A stretch of DNA of 64,000 nt. It comes from Cellvibrio sp. PSBB006. GTDB taxonomy: Bacteria; Pseudomonadota; Gammaproteobacteria; Pseudomonadales; Cellvibrionaceae. Numbering within the stretch: position 1 is the first letter of the stretch; each line of letters starts with the position of its first letter. Both the position numbers and the translations under genes were made by a program. The notes beneath the pieces are model-generated. The model saw nothing but the letters and a program-made list of their open reading frames with translations, did no database searches and was not told the origin of the DNA. Shown one piece after another: positions 15,793-26,641 of the stretch. Location of the stretch: positions 2,788,001 through 2,852,000 of the forward strand of contig NZ_CP021382.1 of NCBI RefSeq assembly GCF_002162135.1. Direction: 5' to 3'.

Positions 15793-18366
15793 TTAAAGCC
15801 CTGTACTGCGACTGACAATTTCACCACTGCGGGAGCGGAGTAATACCATGTCCGCCGTTGTTTCGACCGGTTTTTCATAGGCTTTCCAGCTTTCACCTGC
15901 ATCGAGGCTGTACTCGATTGTCAAACCGGGGTATGCAGTATTTGCCCGCAGCGTACCGTTTTGTATAACCGCACCCGGGGGCGGTAAATGCAATTGCACT
16001 CCAGCCGCGATCATCCTGGGCAGCTCTTTTATTGCCAGGGTCTGGGCAAATTTGGCCCATTCCTGTTGGCGCTGCACCAAATCAGGTTTATCGCTTTCCC
16101 ATGCCGCCTTGTGCCAGGCGCGTTCAGCCAGTGCGATCAGGCGCGGATAGATCATGGTTTCCACCTGCTCGGCAGTCCGGATAGTTTCGGTCCATACCTG
16201 CCCCTGGATGCCGAGGATATTCTCCGGTTTTTCCAGGCCCGGCAGTTCACGACCCACCAGAGCTTCCAGGTTGTCGATATTCGCACCGGCGCGAGTCTTA
16301 TCAGCATTCGCATAGAGGTTGTCCGGCATGTAGCCGAAGACCTTGGCGGTATCGGTGTATCGCGCTGCCCAGTAGTAACCGCGCTCTTCCGGGTGAGCCT
16401 CGTAAGGATGGTCGAAGTACAAATGCGTGGCGTGGGAGAGAATCACTTCGTAACCGGCATTTGCCAGACGATAGGCGCGGTCCGCTACGCCCCATTCCCA
16501 GATGTTGTCCCAGGCATTGGCCATCACCCGCTTGTTATCGAACTGCGCGCGGTTGAAGGTGTTGTTGGGGTCGTACATTAAACCGTCTTCCCAACCCGCC
16601 AGTGCCAAGCCACGCTGACTGCTCAACGCTGCCACCCGGCTTACGAAATACGGTTTCAAATCTGCCACCCCGGCCACGCCGGTTTCGGTGGCAAACAGGG
16701 CTTCACAAGCCGGTGAGGCAGTCCAGGAACCTGCGCCCACTTCGTCGCCACCCATGTGGAAAGTCTCCAGTTTCAAGCCGGCTTTGCGATACATCTGCTG
16801 CAGCTCGTACATCACCTTATCCACGAAAGCATAGGTCGAGGGCAGGCAAACGTTGATGGAGTTGTCGGTATAGTTTTGCACGGTGATGTATTCGGATTTG
16901 TCTTTTGGATCAGACAACAGGTACTGCTCGGCTTGCGCTTTTTTGCCAGCAGCGAGTAGCTTTTTGTAGCGCGCATCCATCGCCTTCACCGCTGCACGGG
17001 CGTGACCGGGCATGTCAATTTCGGGGATCACTTCAATATGACGCGCGGCGGCGTATTTCAGGATCTCAATAAAATCTTCGGTGCTGTAGTAGCCATTGCC
17101 GGAACCGGTTTTGGATGGCCCGGTACCCAATTGAGTCAACAGGCACGTCTGTTCACTCAGGTCAAAACAGCGGAAGGCGCCGATGTCGGTCAACTCCGGC
17201 AAACCCGGAATCTCGATCCGCCAGCCTTCATCTTCGGTCAGATGCAGGTGCAATTTATTCAGCTTGTAACGCGCCATCTGCTCAATCAGCCGCAGCGTCA
17301 CCGCTTTGCCGTGGAAGTTACGGCCCATGTCGTAATGCATACCGCGCCAATGGGCGCGCGGACTGTCGCTGACGCTCACCAACGGCAGTGAATAGCTTTT
17401 GGCGGGTTCTGCGGGCAGCAAGCTCAATAAACTCTGTACGCCATAGAAGGCACCGGCATTGTCGCTGCCATTGATAATGATCTTGTCAGCGGTAATGCTG
17501 AGGCTGTAACTTTCAGCTTTTTGCGGAACACCGTTTTTGTTCGCATCGCCAGCATTCACCTGCAACTCAATAACCTTGCCGGACGCTGCCACATGGTCCG
17601 CTTTGGTATCCAGCTCCACGCCCAGCGCCTCTTTTAAACGCGCCTGAAGATATTTAGCTTCGCCCATCAGGCGGCCAGCGTGGCGAATCTGCCAGGTGGC
17701 ATTCAGATTTGCGCTACCGCGCTGCACTTTCATTTCCTGTGGCTTTGGAATGATGCGCAAGGCCGCTTCGTTGCTGTTCAATGGAATCTCATTGACCGCC
17801 CGGTTCGCCTCATAACGGGAGGGTGCGGTGGCAATCGGGAATAAATCCGGCTCGTTGTGCCGCAGCAACTGCTCCGGGCGCTCAAAGGCATCAACAAATT
17901 GCTTCGTATCTTCAGTGTCGGTATTGGCAAAGATTTCAGCCTGCAAACCGGGCCGATAGATAAATGCGCGGGGCATAAAATCGGTGTAGCTCACCATAGA
18001 GGAAGAGGGTGAGTAGGCAATTTCCAGGCTGGCTTTGCTGGCAAGACCCGCGAAATCAGCGGTGGGGGATAGTTGATGTAAGTCACCCTGGACATGGACG
18101 AGCTTCAAGCCTGCCACGGTGGTATCCGCCACCTTGCGCACCGAATGGAAGTAAATGCGCCAGTCACTTTCGCCTTTGGGCAAGGCAACAGTGGATTGGT
18201 TATTCAGGGTTATTCTCGCCCTTACTCCACCATCACCATAATTGCTCAGGACGCCAAAACGAAATTCGGTAGCATCGGCAAAATTCGCCAGTTGCTGCTG
18301 GCTAAGGCTTTGCGCCAGCCCGACATTGCTCAATAAACCCAAGAATAAAAAAACCGCCCATCTCAT
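15793..18366 (-). CDS. Exported beta-N-acetylhexosaminidase, GH20
   Basis: An 857-residue enzyme that removes terminal N-acetylglucosamine from chito-oligosaccharides or glycoconjugates. A signal peptide (MRWAVFLFLGLLSNVGLAQS) is followed by a chitobiase-type N-terminal domain, a GH20b-like domain (about 215-340), and the GH20 barrel with HLTEDEGWRIEIPGLPEL, EIDMPGHARAAV and FHMGGDEVG; the last carries the catalytic Asp-Glu pair for substrate-assisted hydrolysis. A chitobiase C-terminal domain closes the protein. ATG at 18366 has GGGAG upstream. It ends in a strong terminator and appears monocistronic. Confidence 0.93.
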   Translation of the reverse strand: MRWAVFLFLGLLSNVGLAQSLSQQQLANFADATEFRFGVLSNYGDGGVRARITLNNQSTVALPKGESDWRIYFHSVRKVADTTVAGLKLVHVQGDLHQLSPTADFAGLASKASLEIAYSPSSSMVSYTDFMPRAFIYRPGLQAEIFANTDTEDTKQFVDAFERPEQLLRHNEPDLFPIATAPSRYEANRAVNEIPLNSNEAALRIIPKPQEMKVQRGSANLNATWQIRHAGRLMGEAKYLQARLKEALGVELDTKADHVAASGKVIELQVNAGDANKNGVPQKAESYSLSITADKIIINGSDNAGAFYGVQSLLSLLPAEPAKSYSLPLVSVSDSPRAHWRGMHYDMGRNFHGKAVTLRLIEQMARYKLNKLHLHLTEDEGWRIEIPGLPELTDIGAFRCFDLSEQTCLLTQLGTGPSKTGSGNGYYSTEDFIEILKYAAARHIEVIPEIDMPGHARAAVKAMDARYKKLLAAGKKAQAEQYLLSDPKDKSEYITVQNYTDNSINVCLPSTYAFVDKVMYELQQMYRKAGLKLETFHMGGDEVGAGSWTASPACEALFATETGVAGVADLKPYFVSRVAALSSQRGLALAGWEDGLMYDPNNTFNRAQFDNKRVMANAWDNIWEWGVADRAYRLANAGYEVILSHATHLYFDHPYEAHPEERGYYWAARYTDTAKVFGYMPDNLYANADKTRAGANIDNLEALVGRELPGLEKPENILGIQGQVWTETIRTAEQVETMIYPRLIALAERAWHKAAWESDKPDLVQRQQEWAKFAQTLAIKELPRMIAAGVQLHLPPPGAVIQNGTLRANTAYPGLTIEYSLDAGESWKAYEKPVETTADMVLLRSRSGEIVSRSTGL

Positions 18367-18670
18367 TGTTATGCTCCCGCCGTGTATTGAGTAACCCTGA
18401 TGTTGAGTCACTCGGGAATCGTGTTGTGCTTCGCCTGATTCAACAGGCACCCCATAACTGCTCTAATAACTACCCTAAGACCCAAGAATAGACAACGTTG
18501 TCCAGATTACACGAGTTTTTGCTCCGACCAATAGCGTTCTGTGCAGAAAAGCGACAATCAATAGGCCAGATTTCGGCGACGCACGCCGAAAACCCGCGAA
18601 AAATCAGCGATCAAGCGCTTTGGCTGGAAAAAAGCAGATGGGGTAAAGAAAGGTAAATCGGACGACAGGG

Positions 18671-18698
18671 GCATCCGCGCCATCGAGGGCGCGGATGC
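18671..18698 (-). terminator. GC-rich hairpin after ilvA
   Basis: Perfect 11-base arms GCATCCGCGCC (18671-18681) and GGCGCGGATGC (18688-18698) enclose a 6-base loop, 8 bases past the ilvA stop. On the minus strand no U run follows, so this is either a Rho-assisted end or an RNA-stabilising structure rather than a textbook terminator. Confidence 0.5.
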
Positions 18699-18705
18699 AA
18701 GGGGC

Positions 18706-20220
18706 TTAACCGAGGAAAAACTTATAGGCTTCGTTGCCGGTTTCGTCCCAGAAGGGATAACCCAGCTCACTCAGGAATTTCTTCACCTGACTGCGTTCTG
18801 CCTTGGGCACCTGCATGCCCACAAAGACGCGCCCTGATGCCGCACCGTGGTTGCGGTAGTGGAACATGGAGATATTCCAGTGTCCCGCCACCCGGTTGAG
18901 GAAGGTATAAAGCGCGCCGGGGCGTTCGGGAAACTCAAACCGGTACACCACTTCCTCACCGACGTTAGGTGCATGACCACCCACCATGTGGCGGATGTGC
19001 AGCTTGGCCAGTTCGTTATCCGTCATATCCACTACGGCGTAGCCCTGCTGTTTCAGATCGGCTACCAGTTCCTGACGGTCCTGTCCGCCACTGCTGACCT
19101 GAATACCGACAAAGATCTTGGCTTCGCGGTTATCGGCGTAACGGTAATTGAATTCGGTGATGTTGCGTTTGCCCAGCGTTTTACAAAATTCCTTGTAGGC
19201 ACCAGGGCGCTCCGGAATGGTCACCGCCAATATGGCTTCGCGCTGCTCACCGATCTCGGTGCGCTCGGAGATATAACGCAAGCGATCAAAGTTCATGTTG
19301 GCACCACAGGCGATGGCCACAAACGTCTGGCCACTGAGCTTGTGCTCCGCCACATATTTCTTGATACCCGCCACACTGACCGCGCCGGCCGGTTCGGCAA
19401 TAGAGCGGGTGTCTTCAAAGATGTCTTTGATACCCGCGCAGATTTCATCGTCACTCACGGTAATAACGTCATCCACCGTCTTGCGCAGAACACGGAAGGT
19501 TTCTTCACCGATCTGCGCGACTGCGATGCCGTCCGCGAAGATGCCGACATGGGGCAGAACCACACGCTTTTTCTTTTCCAGCGCCGCCTTCAGACATGCT
19601 GACTGATCCGACTCCACCGCAATAATCTTGATCTCCGGGCGCACAAATTTCACGTAAGACGCAATACCCGCGCACAGGCCGCCGCCGCCCACCGCCACAA
19701 AGATCGCATCGATCTTGCCGTGGTATTGGCGCAGGATTTCCAGCCCGATGGTGCCCTGCCCGGCAATCACATCGGGATCATCAAAAGGATGCACGTAAGT
19801 CAGCCCTTTTTCTTCCACCAGCTTTTTGGCGTATGCGGAAGCTTCATCATAATTGTCGCCGTGCAATACCACCTTGGCGCCACGCGCCTTGACCGCATCC
19901 ACCTTGATCTGCGGCGTCGTGCGCGGCATCACGATGGTGGCTTTAATACCCAGGTGCTGCGAACCCAGCGCCACGCCCTGAGCGTGATTTCCCGCAGACG
20001 CGCAAATCACGCCGCGCTCGCGCTCTTCGCCGGTGAGCTGCAACAGTTTGTTATACGCGCCGCGCAATTTGAACGAAAACACCGGCTGCAAATCTTCACG
20101 TTTGAGCAGTACTTTATTGCCGGTACGCTGGGACAAAAGGCGCGCTTCATCCAGCGGCGTCTCGACCGCCAGATCATAGATACGGGCATTCAGGATACGT
20201 TTGATGTAGGAATCGGGCAT
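18706..20220 (-). CDS. ilvA: Threonine ammonia-lyase, biosynthetic
   Basis: IlvA deaminates threonine to 2-oxobutanoate, the first step of isoleucine synthesis. The 504-residue product has the PLP lysine in SFKLRGAYNKL (Lys51), the phosphate-binding AVGGGGLCAG, and two C-terminal regulatory ACT-like domains (from about 325: ILAVTIPERPGAYKEF; from about 420: YRFEFPERPGALYTF), the layout of the isoleucine-inhibited long form. ATG at 20220 (MPDSYIKRIL) matches E. coli; longer readings enter the promoter region shared with rpiA. Confidence 0.95.
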   Translation of the reverse strand: MPDSYIKRILNARIYDLAVETPLDEARLLSQRTGNKVLLKREDLQPVFSFKLRGAYNKLLQLTGEERERGVICASAGNHAQGVALGSQHLGIKATIVMPRTTPQIKVDAVKARGAKVVLHGDNYDEASAYAKKLVEEKGLTYVHPFDDPDVIAGQGTIGLEILRQYHGKIDAIFVAVGGGGLCAGIASYVKFVRPEIKIIAVESDQSACLKAALEKKKRVVLPHVGIFADGIAVAQIGEETFRVLRKTVDDVITVSDDEICAGIKDIFEDTRSIAEPAGAVSVAGIKKYVAEHKLSGQTFVAIACGANMNFDRLRYISERTEIGEQREAILAVTIPERPGAYKEFCKTLGKRNITEFNYRYADNREAKIFVGIQVSSGGQDRQELVADLKQQGYAVVDMTDNELAKLHIRHMVGGHAPNVGEEVVYRFEFPERPGALYTFLNRVAGHWNISMFHYRNHGAASGRVFVGMQVPKAERSQVKKFLSELGYPFWDETGNEAYKFFLG

Positions 20221-20311
20221 AGTTAAAAAACTTACTGTCGAAGGAGAGGAAAAACTGTTCCGCATAGTAAACAATTTAGGCGCAGCCCGCATTAGGCGCG
20301 ATGAAAATCCG

Positions 20312-20317
20312 TATAAT
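20312..20317 (+). promoter_or_regulatory. -10 box upstream of rpiA
   Basis: A perfect TATAAT lies 38 bases before the rpiA start codon, in the 135-base divergent spacer between ilvA and rpiA. No good -35 hexamer is visible at the ideal distance, so the call rests on the -10 box alone. Confidence 0.45.
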
Positions 20318-20355
20318 GCGCCCCACCTGATTCACCACGGCGATGGGATATTTTT

Positions 20356-21033
20356 ATGACACAAGACGAACTCAAACAAGCCGTCGCACGCGCGGCGGTC
20401 GACTACATAGCCCCCAAACTCCACGCTGACGACATTGTCGGCGTCGGCACCGGCTCCACCGCCAATTACTTCATCGACTATCTTGCGGACATCAAGGATT
20501 CTTTTTCCGGCGCAGTAGCCAGCTCCGATGCCTCCGCCGACCGTTTAAAAAAGCACGGCATTGAGGTATTCGACCTCAACAGCGTTCACCAACTGGCGGT
20601 ATATGTCGACGGTGCCGATGAAAGCAATGCACAACTGGAATTGATCAAAGGCGGTGGCGCCGCCCTGACCCGCGAAAAAATTGTGGTGGCCACCGCCAAA
20701 GAATTTGTGTGTATCGCCGATGAAAGCAAATGGGTGGATGTACTCGGCGCCTTCCCGCTGCCGGTGGAAGTGATTCCCATGGCCCGTTCCTACGTGGCGC
20801 GCGAACTGGTTAAGCTGGGTGGTGATCCGGTGTATCGCGAAGGCGTGGTGACGGACAACGGCAACGTCATCCTCGACGTGCATCATTTACAGATTCTCAA
20901 TCCCAAGGAGCTGGAAACCGCCATCAACCAGATTACCGGCGTGGTCACCAATGGCTTATTCGCCCGTCGCCCGGCGGATGTGTTACTACTCGGCACGCAG
21001 TCCGGCGTTAAAACATTGCACCCCAAATACTAA
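20356..21033 (+). CDS. rpiA: Ribose-5-phosphate isomerase A
   Basis: RpiA interconverts ribose-5-phosphate and ribulose-5-phosphate in the pentose phosphate pathway. The 225-residue product carries [36 protein letters not shown] and REKIVVATA, the conserved phosphate-binding and catalytic segments. It diverges from ilvA. Its TAA stop overlaps the stop of the convergent chemoreceptor gene by 4 bases. Confidence 0.96.
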   Translation: MTQDELKQAVARAAVDYIAPKLHADDIVGVGTGSTANYFIDYLADIKDSFSGAVASSDASADRLKKHGIEVFDLNSVHQLAVYVDGADESNAQLELIKGGGAALTREKIVVATAKEFVCIADESKWVDVLGAFPLPVEVIPMARSYVARELVKLGGDPVYREGVVTDNGNVILDVHHLQILNPKELETAINQITGVVTNGLFARRPADVLLLGTQSGVKTLHPKY

Positions 21034-22655
21034 ACCTGGAAGTTGGCAATCTGCACCGACAACTGGCGCGCGGCATCATCAAGGTTACTGGCTATATAGG
21101 TTGAATGTTGTGCGCTTTTGTTGGTGCTCTGCACCAGTCCCACCACCCGAATCACATTTTTGTTAATTTCTTCCGCGGCGTAGCTCTGCTCCTCAGCGGC
21201 GGTCGCGATCTGGGTGTTCATGTCGTGGATGCGACTTACCGCCGCCGTGATGTCGGTGATGGATTGCCCGGCCCGCGAAGCAAACACCGTCGTGGTGCGG
21301 GTTTTGTCCTGGCTTACCTTCATCGCCTGCATGGCTTGCGCTGCACCGCTTTGAACGGCGTGGATAATCTGCTGAATCTCCGCCGTGGACTCCTGGGTGC
21401 GCCGGGCCAGCGCTCTGACCTCATCGGCCACCACCGCAAAACCACGCCCCTGCTCACCGGCACGCGCCGCTTCAATCGCCGCGTTTAACGCCAGTAGATT
21501 GGTTTGCTCCGCGACATTCTTAATCACATCCAACACATTACTGACGCGCTTGGTTTCTGCATCCAATTGCGTCATGGCTGACTCGACGTTATCCACCTCG
21601 TGCGATAACTGGGTCATGGAGTTCATGGTCTGCTCCATGATCGACAATCCATCACGGGCATTATTGTCGGCTTCCTGTGCGGCGTTGGCAGCGCCGGACG
21701 CATTGCCGGCGACCTCCTGCACCGTGGAGGACATTTCATTTACCGCCGCCGCCACCTGGTCGGTAGACTCCTGGGTTTCACCGGAGTAACGGGCAATTTC
21801 CGATGCGGTTTTATTGATATCTGCCGACGCCTCGCCCAATTGCACAGCCGATGTTTTTACCGCGGCGATAATCTGCACCACGGACTTCTGCATATGGTTG
21901 ATGTTGTTGCCCAATTGGCCCAGCTCATCCTCACGCTTTAGCGTCAGGGTGCGCGAGAAATTACCTTCCGCCAGATGCTGCAGATGCGCCATGATGCTGT
22001 TCATCGGCTGCAAAAAACTGACACGCAAGGTGTACCAGATAATCGCCATAACCAGCAGTGCTACCAGTATCACGACCAGTGTGGACCAAAAAGAAATCTG
22101 TTCACTGCGGGCACTGGTTGCTGCGACATGTTGTTGCACTTGCGCGGCAATTTCCTGCGCGGCTTCCAATAGCAGCCGACTCGGTTCCCGGTCAATACCG
22201 GTTACCGCGCTATCGCCTGCGGTATGATCAAAATTTGCCGCTCTGAATGCCTGCGCACCGCGCTGATATTCTATAAAGGCCGCCGCATGCGCAGCCAGAA
22301 AATCGCGCACCAGCGTTGCACTTTGACCTTCAGGCAAGGACGCCAGCAACGATTTTCCGTCAGCCTGAATATCCTCCTGTAACCGTGCAAACTGCGACCA
22401 ATATTTTTCATATTGCTCAGGGTTGTGTCCGCGCAAGAGTACGTTCTTCCATTCCTGTACCTGGGTTTTGAAATTGAGATTGATCTCACTGATGCTACGT
22501 TCCTGCGCTGTATCGAGCATCAGAATCGTTTCGTAATCGTCGAGATGTTTATTCAGCTGTGTGATCGCGATGATGGCAGCCAGAAACAAACCGCCGAGCC
22601 CACCGCCCAGGATCGCCATCAGGCGCGTTTGCATACTTCTGTTTATACCTATCAT
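21030..22655 (-). CDS. Methyl-accepting chemotaxis protein with four-helix-bundle-type sensor
   Basis: A 541-residue chemoreceptor. It has a first membrane segment ([20 protein letters not shown]), a helical periplasmic domain of about 150 residues, a second segment ([20 protein letters not shown]), a HAMP domain, and a signalling domain whose hairpin tip reads [35 protein letters not shown] in two joined parts. The start at 22655 has GGAG upstream. No CheR-tethering pentapeptide ends the protein. The ligand is unknown. A second receptor gene is transcribed divergently 248 bases away. Confidence 0.93.
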   Translation of the reverse strand: MIGINRSMQTRLMAILGGGLGGLFLAAIIAITQLNKHLDDYETILMLDTAQERSISEINLNFKTQVQEWKNVLLRGHNPEQYEKYWSQFARLQEDIQADGKSLLASLPEGQSATLVRDFLAAHAAAFIEYQRGAQAFRAANFDHTAGDSAVTGIDREPSRLLLEAAQEIAAQVQQHVAATSARSEQISFWSTLVVILVALLVMAIIWYTLRVSFLQPMNSIMAHLQHLAEGNFSRTLTLKREDELGQLGNNINHMQKSVVQIIAAVKTSAVQLGEASADINKTASEIARYSGETQESTDQVAAAVNEMSSTVQEVAGNASGAANAAQEADNNARDGLSIMEQTMNSMTQLSHEVDNVESAMTQLDAETKRVSNVLDVIKNVAEQTNLLALNAAIEAARAGEQGRGFAVVADEVRALARRTQESTAEIQQIIHAVQSGAAQAMQAMKVSQDKTRTTTVFASRAGQSITDITAAVSRIHDMNTQIATAAEEQSYAAEEINKNVIRVVGLVQSTNKSAQHSTYIASNLDDAARQLSVQIANFQV

Positions 22656-22903
22656 GATTGCACTCCAATGAGGCTGTATAAAAACCAAACGTTAGACATT
22701 GATTTGAGCAGCACACGTGTCGGCATCAACCTGAAAAACTTCAGCAAAAAATTCACAAAAATTTAATAAAAATAACAATAGGCCGTTGTGCAGAGGGACG
22801 CCAGTGGTATGGTAAAAAATTTGCTGGCGCATTTATTTTCTTGTCATCTTTTTGTCATATTAAGAACCTAGAGTTCAGGTTCATCGTCCTTCGGTATAGA
22901 TCC

Positions 22904-25240
22904 ATGAAAATCTCCACGCGCTTGATGCTGGGCGCGATTGCCCTGACGGCTGTCGCGGTCATCTCCGCCGCCGGCACCACCGCATGGCTCGCCTTACAAG
23001 ACAGTTCTGCGGCCATCGAAGAATCCATCGAACAACAATTTCAAGCGGTTGCCATCAGTCGGGAAAACCAGATACACGCGCAAATGCAAAGCTACAGTGA
23101 TTTATTGCTGTCGCTTTCCCACGGTCGCTTGTTACAGGAAGCCGTGTACGGATTTGTGCGGCCGTTTGTGTCTTATCGCTATGAAGTGGAACCCATCACT
23201 ACCGATGAACTGCGCGCGCAAATGCACGCATGGTATGCCACGCAATATCAGCCGGCTTATCAGGCACAAACTCACGGATTACAGGCACCCTATCAACAAT
23301 GGCTGGATCAATTAAGCCACGAGGCGCTGCTGATCCAACGCTATTACCTGCACGACAATCCGCACGGCGTGACAGCGCTGGCGGCGTTAGAGGATCGCGC
23401 TGATGCCACTGTCTATGGACAACAACATCGGCGTTATCACAGCAGTTTGCGCGATCTGGTAGAACGATTCGGTTTTTCTGATTTGTTGTTGATCGACAGC
23501 CAAAGTCTGGCGGTGATGTATTCCGTCAATAAGGGTCCGATACTTGGCAGTTCGCTGGATAACGGCCCGTTCAAGGACAGTGCTCTGGCTGATATCAGCC
23601 GGCAATTGCGCCAGGCGACAAAAACGGATGTCATTATTTCACCTTTCAGTCACAGCAACTTTCGTTTTGGACAACAGGTGATTTATGTCGGTGTGCCGGT
23701 TTATCACGACATTCAAAGTCCGGATAAAAAGCTGGGCTTTTTGGTCGCCGAGATTCCCGTGCAACGCTTCAATGACATCATGACCGCCCAACGCAACTGG
23801 GCATCTTTAGGACTGGGTAATACTGGCGAAGCGTATCTGGTTGACCAACACGGAACCCTCGTAACGGAATTGCGCGAAGCTTACACAACACCGCAAACCT
23901 TGTTAGCGCAACTGCAACAAACAGTTTCGTCCGATACGTTTGCGGCAATGCAACGCACGCAGCACATCGGTGGTTGGTTGAATATTAATTCAGCGCCGGT
24001 CCAGCGCGCCTTGCGCGGCGATTCCGGGATCGCCTTCGAGCGCGATTACCTGGATCGGGAGATGCTCACCTCCTGGCGACCGATGCACATTGGGCAACAA
24101 CAGTTTGCGTTGATTACCCAACAAGATGCACATGAAGCGTTTCACGCGCTGGAGCAAATGCAGATCAATATCTGGAGCAGCGTTGCACTCGCCGTTGTTT
24201 TACTCACCGGCATTGCCGCGTGCGCCGCATTTATGTTTTCCCGTTACTTCGGTGCACCACTGACGCGGCTGACACAGCAGATTCAGCAGGCGGCAAACGA
24301 CAAAGATCTGAGTACCACATTTATCAGCACACGTACCGACGAGTTGGGTGATATCAGCCGTGCGCTTAACTCGCTCTTCGCTGTACTGCGCACAACGCTG
24401 GAAGATGTCGCTCATGCGACACAACATTCGTTCACTGCGGCCAATGAAAATGCCGCAACCAGCGAACAATGTCGGCAGGAAACCGAGCGGCAACGACGCG
24501 AAGCTCATGCACTGGACGGCGCCGCAACGCTAGTGGTGAATGCACTGGGAGAAATGTCGCATTCGTTAACGCAGATGACGCGCGAGGTTGAAGCGGCGAC
24601 CCGTACCGCCGATGACGGCAAGCAACGCGTCAATGCCGTTGCCGTGCAAATGCGTACACTCTCGACCCAGGTAGCGCATTCGGGTGACAGCATGGTGGAG
24701 TTACGCAACGCTGCCGACAATATCGTTACCGTGTTAGTCACCATTCAGCGGGTGGCGGAACAAACCAATTTGCTCGCGTTAAACGCGGCGATTGAAGCCG
24801 CCAGAGCGGGTGAACACGGGCGCGGTTTTGCCGTCGTTGCCGAAGAAGTCCGTCGCTTATCGTTCGACACGCAAGCGGCCACCGGCGAAATTCAGGAATT
24901 GATCAATCACCTGCGCAGCACCGTCGACCAGACCGCCAGCGGGCTCGCCGCCGAACAGGAAAGTGCGGCACGTTGCGTAACGGAGTCGGAAACCGCTGAA
25001 CAGGCCTTGCTGGAGATTCATCGCGCGGTAAAACAAGCCAGCGATGTCATCCAGTCCATTACCCAACAAGCCGAACTCGAAAGTGCCCGGGCAGAAGAGA
25101 TGCGCCAGCGCCTGGCGATTATGGTGCAAGCGGTGAATGAAACAGACCAATCAATTATTCGTGTTGCCAACACGGCACAGCAACAACATCAGGTAGCACA
25201 TCGCATGATTCAGGCTACGCGCCTGTTAAAAATTGCCTAG
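22904..25240 (+). CDS. Methyl-accepting chemotaxis protein with large Cache-like sensor
   Basis: A 778-residue chemoreceptor. Membrane segments lie at about 10-32 and 425-450 ([20 protein letters not shown]), bracketing a periplasmic domain of nearly 390 residues, long enough for a double Cache-type sensor. A HAMP domain ([16 protein letters not shown]) and a signalling domain with [21 protein letters not shown] follow. The ATG at 22904 begins [10 protein letters not shown] with a classic receptor N-terminus. It shares the intergenic region with the divergent receptor gene. Confidence 0.92.
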   Translation: MKISTRLMLGAIALTAVAVISAAGTTAWLALQDSSAAIEESIEQQFQAVAISRENQIHAQMQSYSDLLLSLSHGRLLQEAVYGFVRPFVSYRYEVEPITTDELRAQMHAWYATQYQPAYQAQTHGLQAPYQQWLDQLSHEALLIQRYYLHDNPHGVTALAALEDRADATVYGQQHRRYHSSLRDLVERFGFSDLLLIDSQSLAVMYSVNKGPILGSSLDNGPFKDSALADISRQLRQATKTDVIISPFSHSNFRFGQQVIYVGVPVYHDIQSPDKKLGFLVAEIPVQRFNDIMTAQRNWASLGLGNTGEAYLVDQHGTLVTELREAYTTPQTLLAQLQQTVSSDTFAAMQRTQHIGGWLNINSAPVQRALRGDSGIAFERDYLDREMLTSWRPMHIGQQQFALITQQDAHEAFHALEQMQINIWSSVALAVVLLTGIAACAAFMFSRYFGAPLTRLTQQIQQAANDKDLSTTFISTRTDELGDISRALNSLFAVLRTTLEDVAHATQHSFTAANENAATSEQCRQETERQRREAHALDGAATLVVNALGEMSHSLTQMTREVEAATRTADDGKQRVNAVAVQMRTLSTQVAHSGDSMVELRNAADNIVTVLVTIQRVAEQTNLLALNAAIEAARAGEHGRGFAVVAEEVRRLSFDTQAATGEIQELINHLRSTVDQTASGLAAEQESAARCVTESETAEQALLEIHRAVKQASDVIQSITQQAELESARAEEMRQRLAIMVQAVNETDQSIIRVANTAQQQHQVAHRMIQATRLLKIA

Positions 25241-25255
25241 CGTCGTTGGTGCTGT

Positions 25256-26359
25256 TCAAGCTTTTGGCTGGTGGACTTCCCTGGCCGGTTGCGCAGCAAT
25301 TTTTTCGTCGGCCCAGGCTTCTTCACTCGCACTCGATTCAGACCCATCTTGCTTTACGCTTTGCGCGGGTGAATACACCAGCGTAATCAACATCGGAAAA
25401 TGATCCGAACCGAATGATGGCAAGCGTCGAATATCCTTGAGCGTAAAATGGTCGCTGTGAAACAGGTGATCCAACGGCCAGCGAACACACCAGTAATCCG
25501 CATGAAAACTGTTAAACATACCGCGCCCGACACGCGGATCGAGCAAGCCGCTGATCTTGCGAAACAAGCGGGTGGTTGCCGACCAAGCCACATCATTTAA
25601 GTCCCCCGCCACGATAACCGGCAGTTCAGCATCCACCACACTTTTTGCCACCACCAATAACTCCGCATCGCGCTCGGTCGACTCTTCATTTTCACTCGGA
25701 CTGGGCGGCGCCGGATGCAAAAAATGCACGCGCACCTGTTGGCCGGACGGCAATATTGCCAGCGCATGCATGGAAGGAATATTGGGTTCGATTAAAAATT
25801 GTATGGCGGGGTCTTCCAGCGGCAAGCGTGAATATACGTGCATGCCGTAAAGATTTTCCAATGGACATTTGATGGTGTAAGGATAATCCGCGCCCAAGAC
25901 ATCCAGTTGCTGCTGCCACCAGGCATTCGTCTCCAGCGTCACCAGAATATCCGGCCGCCATTGATGCACCTCGCGTAACAAACCCGCGGCATTTTTATTG
26001 GTCGTGAGCACATTGGCCGTCATGATGCTGATGGTGTTATTCGCATCGTCTCCCGGAGCCAGCTTCACTTCAATAGGAAAGAATGGCGTGTACGCGGCGA
26101 TCCACCACAATTGATAAACCAGACACAATACCGTCAGCCCCACTAACACCAGACTCGCGCTCTCTGAAAAATCCAGCAACATCAACTGCAACAACAACAC
26201 CGCCGCCGCAACAACCGCAACCTGCAAACGCGGAAAATCCCAACCGCGCACCCACCAGGCTTCATAACGCCACAAGGTGATGAAAGTCGCCAACAACAGC
26301 AGGCCGTTGAGCAAGGCAAAGATGAATAACATGATAAGTATCCCTGATAGCGTAATCAT
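25256..26359 (-). CDS. Membrane-anchored endonuclease/exonuclease/phosphatase family protein
   Basis: A 367-residue protein with three N-terminal membrane segments (ILIMLFIFALLNGLLLLATF onward) and a C-terminal EEP-fold domain. The fold's catalytic segments are visible: IMTANVLTTN, VAGDLNDVAWS (metal/catalytic Asp-Leu-Asn) and GSDHFPMLITL (the terminal Ser-Asp-His). EEP enzymes cut phosphodiesters in nucleic acids, phospholipids or sphingomyelin; with the domain outside or inside the inner membrane the target stays unknown. An alternative start at 26332 has a better ribosome site (AGGG). Convergent with the chemoreceptor gene. Confidence 0.85.
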   Translation of the reverse strand: MITLSGILIMLFIFALLNGLLLLATFITLWRYEAWWVRGWDFPRLQVAVVAAAVLLLQLMLLDFSESASLVLVGLTVLCLVYQLWWIAAYTPFFPIEVKLAPGDDANNTISIMTANVLTTNKNAAGLLREVHQWRPDILVTLETNAWWQQQLDVLGADYPYTIKCPLENLYGMHVYSRLPLEDPAIQFLIEPNIPSMHALAILPSGQQVRVHFLHPAPPSPSENEESTERDAELLVVAKSVVDAELPVIVAGDLNDVAWSATTRLFRKISGLLDPRVGRGMFNSFHADYWCVRWPLDHLFHSDHFTLKDIRRLPSFGSDHFPMLITLVYSPAQSVKQDGSESSASEEAWADEKIAAQPAREVHQPKA

Positions 26360-26504
26360 TCCATTGTGCCGCTATAGCGAGCCTCATGCACCCGAGGCAT
26401 CAGCAAAGTTATTCAAACTTTAGCAATCTGGCAGATAAATCACTGTGCGTTGGCGGACCAAGCGAACCGGATGGGTAGGTTCATATGTCAGGGGTAGTTT
26501 GGCG

Positions 26505-26594
26505 TTAGGGCATTGGTTTCGAAACCCTCAATTCAGGGATGAATTGAGGGAGCTACAGGGATGTATGCATGCGTTTTCGAAACCAATGCCCTAA
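26505..26594 (+). repeat. Palindromic intergenic repeat, copy A
   Basis: Perfect 20-base outer arms lie at 26505-26524 and 26575-26594 (TTAGGGCATTGGTTTCGAAA and complement). Inside is a 10-base perfect hairpin CCCTCAATTC/GAATTGAGGG (26525-26534 and 26541-26550), then a core AGCTACAGGGATGTATGCAT (26551-26570). Copies B and C share the inner layout and the core but have different arms. It lies 48 bases beyond the stop of the GH16-CBM6 gene. Confidence 0.9.
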
Positions 26595-26641
26595 TGACAA
26601 ACGGCTTGCGGAGTACCAATCAGAAAATGCTGGTAACGCGT

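Noticed and set aside
18847..19602. 251-codon open frame on the plus strand
   Set aside because: Antisense to ilvA, a well-supported gene.
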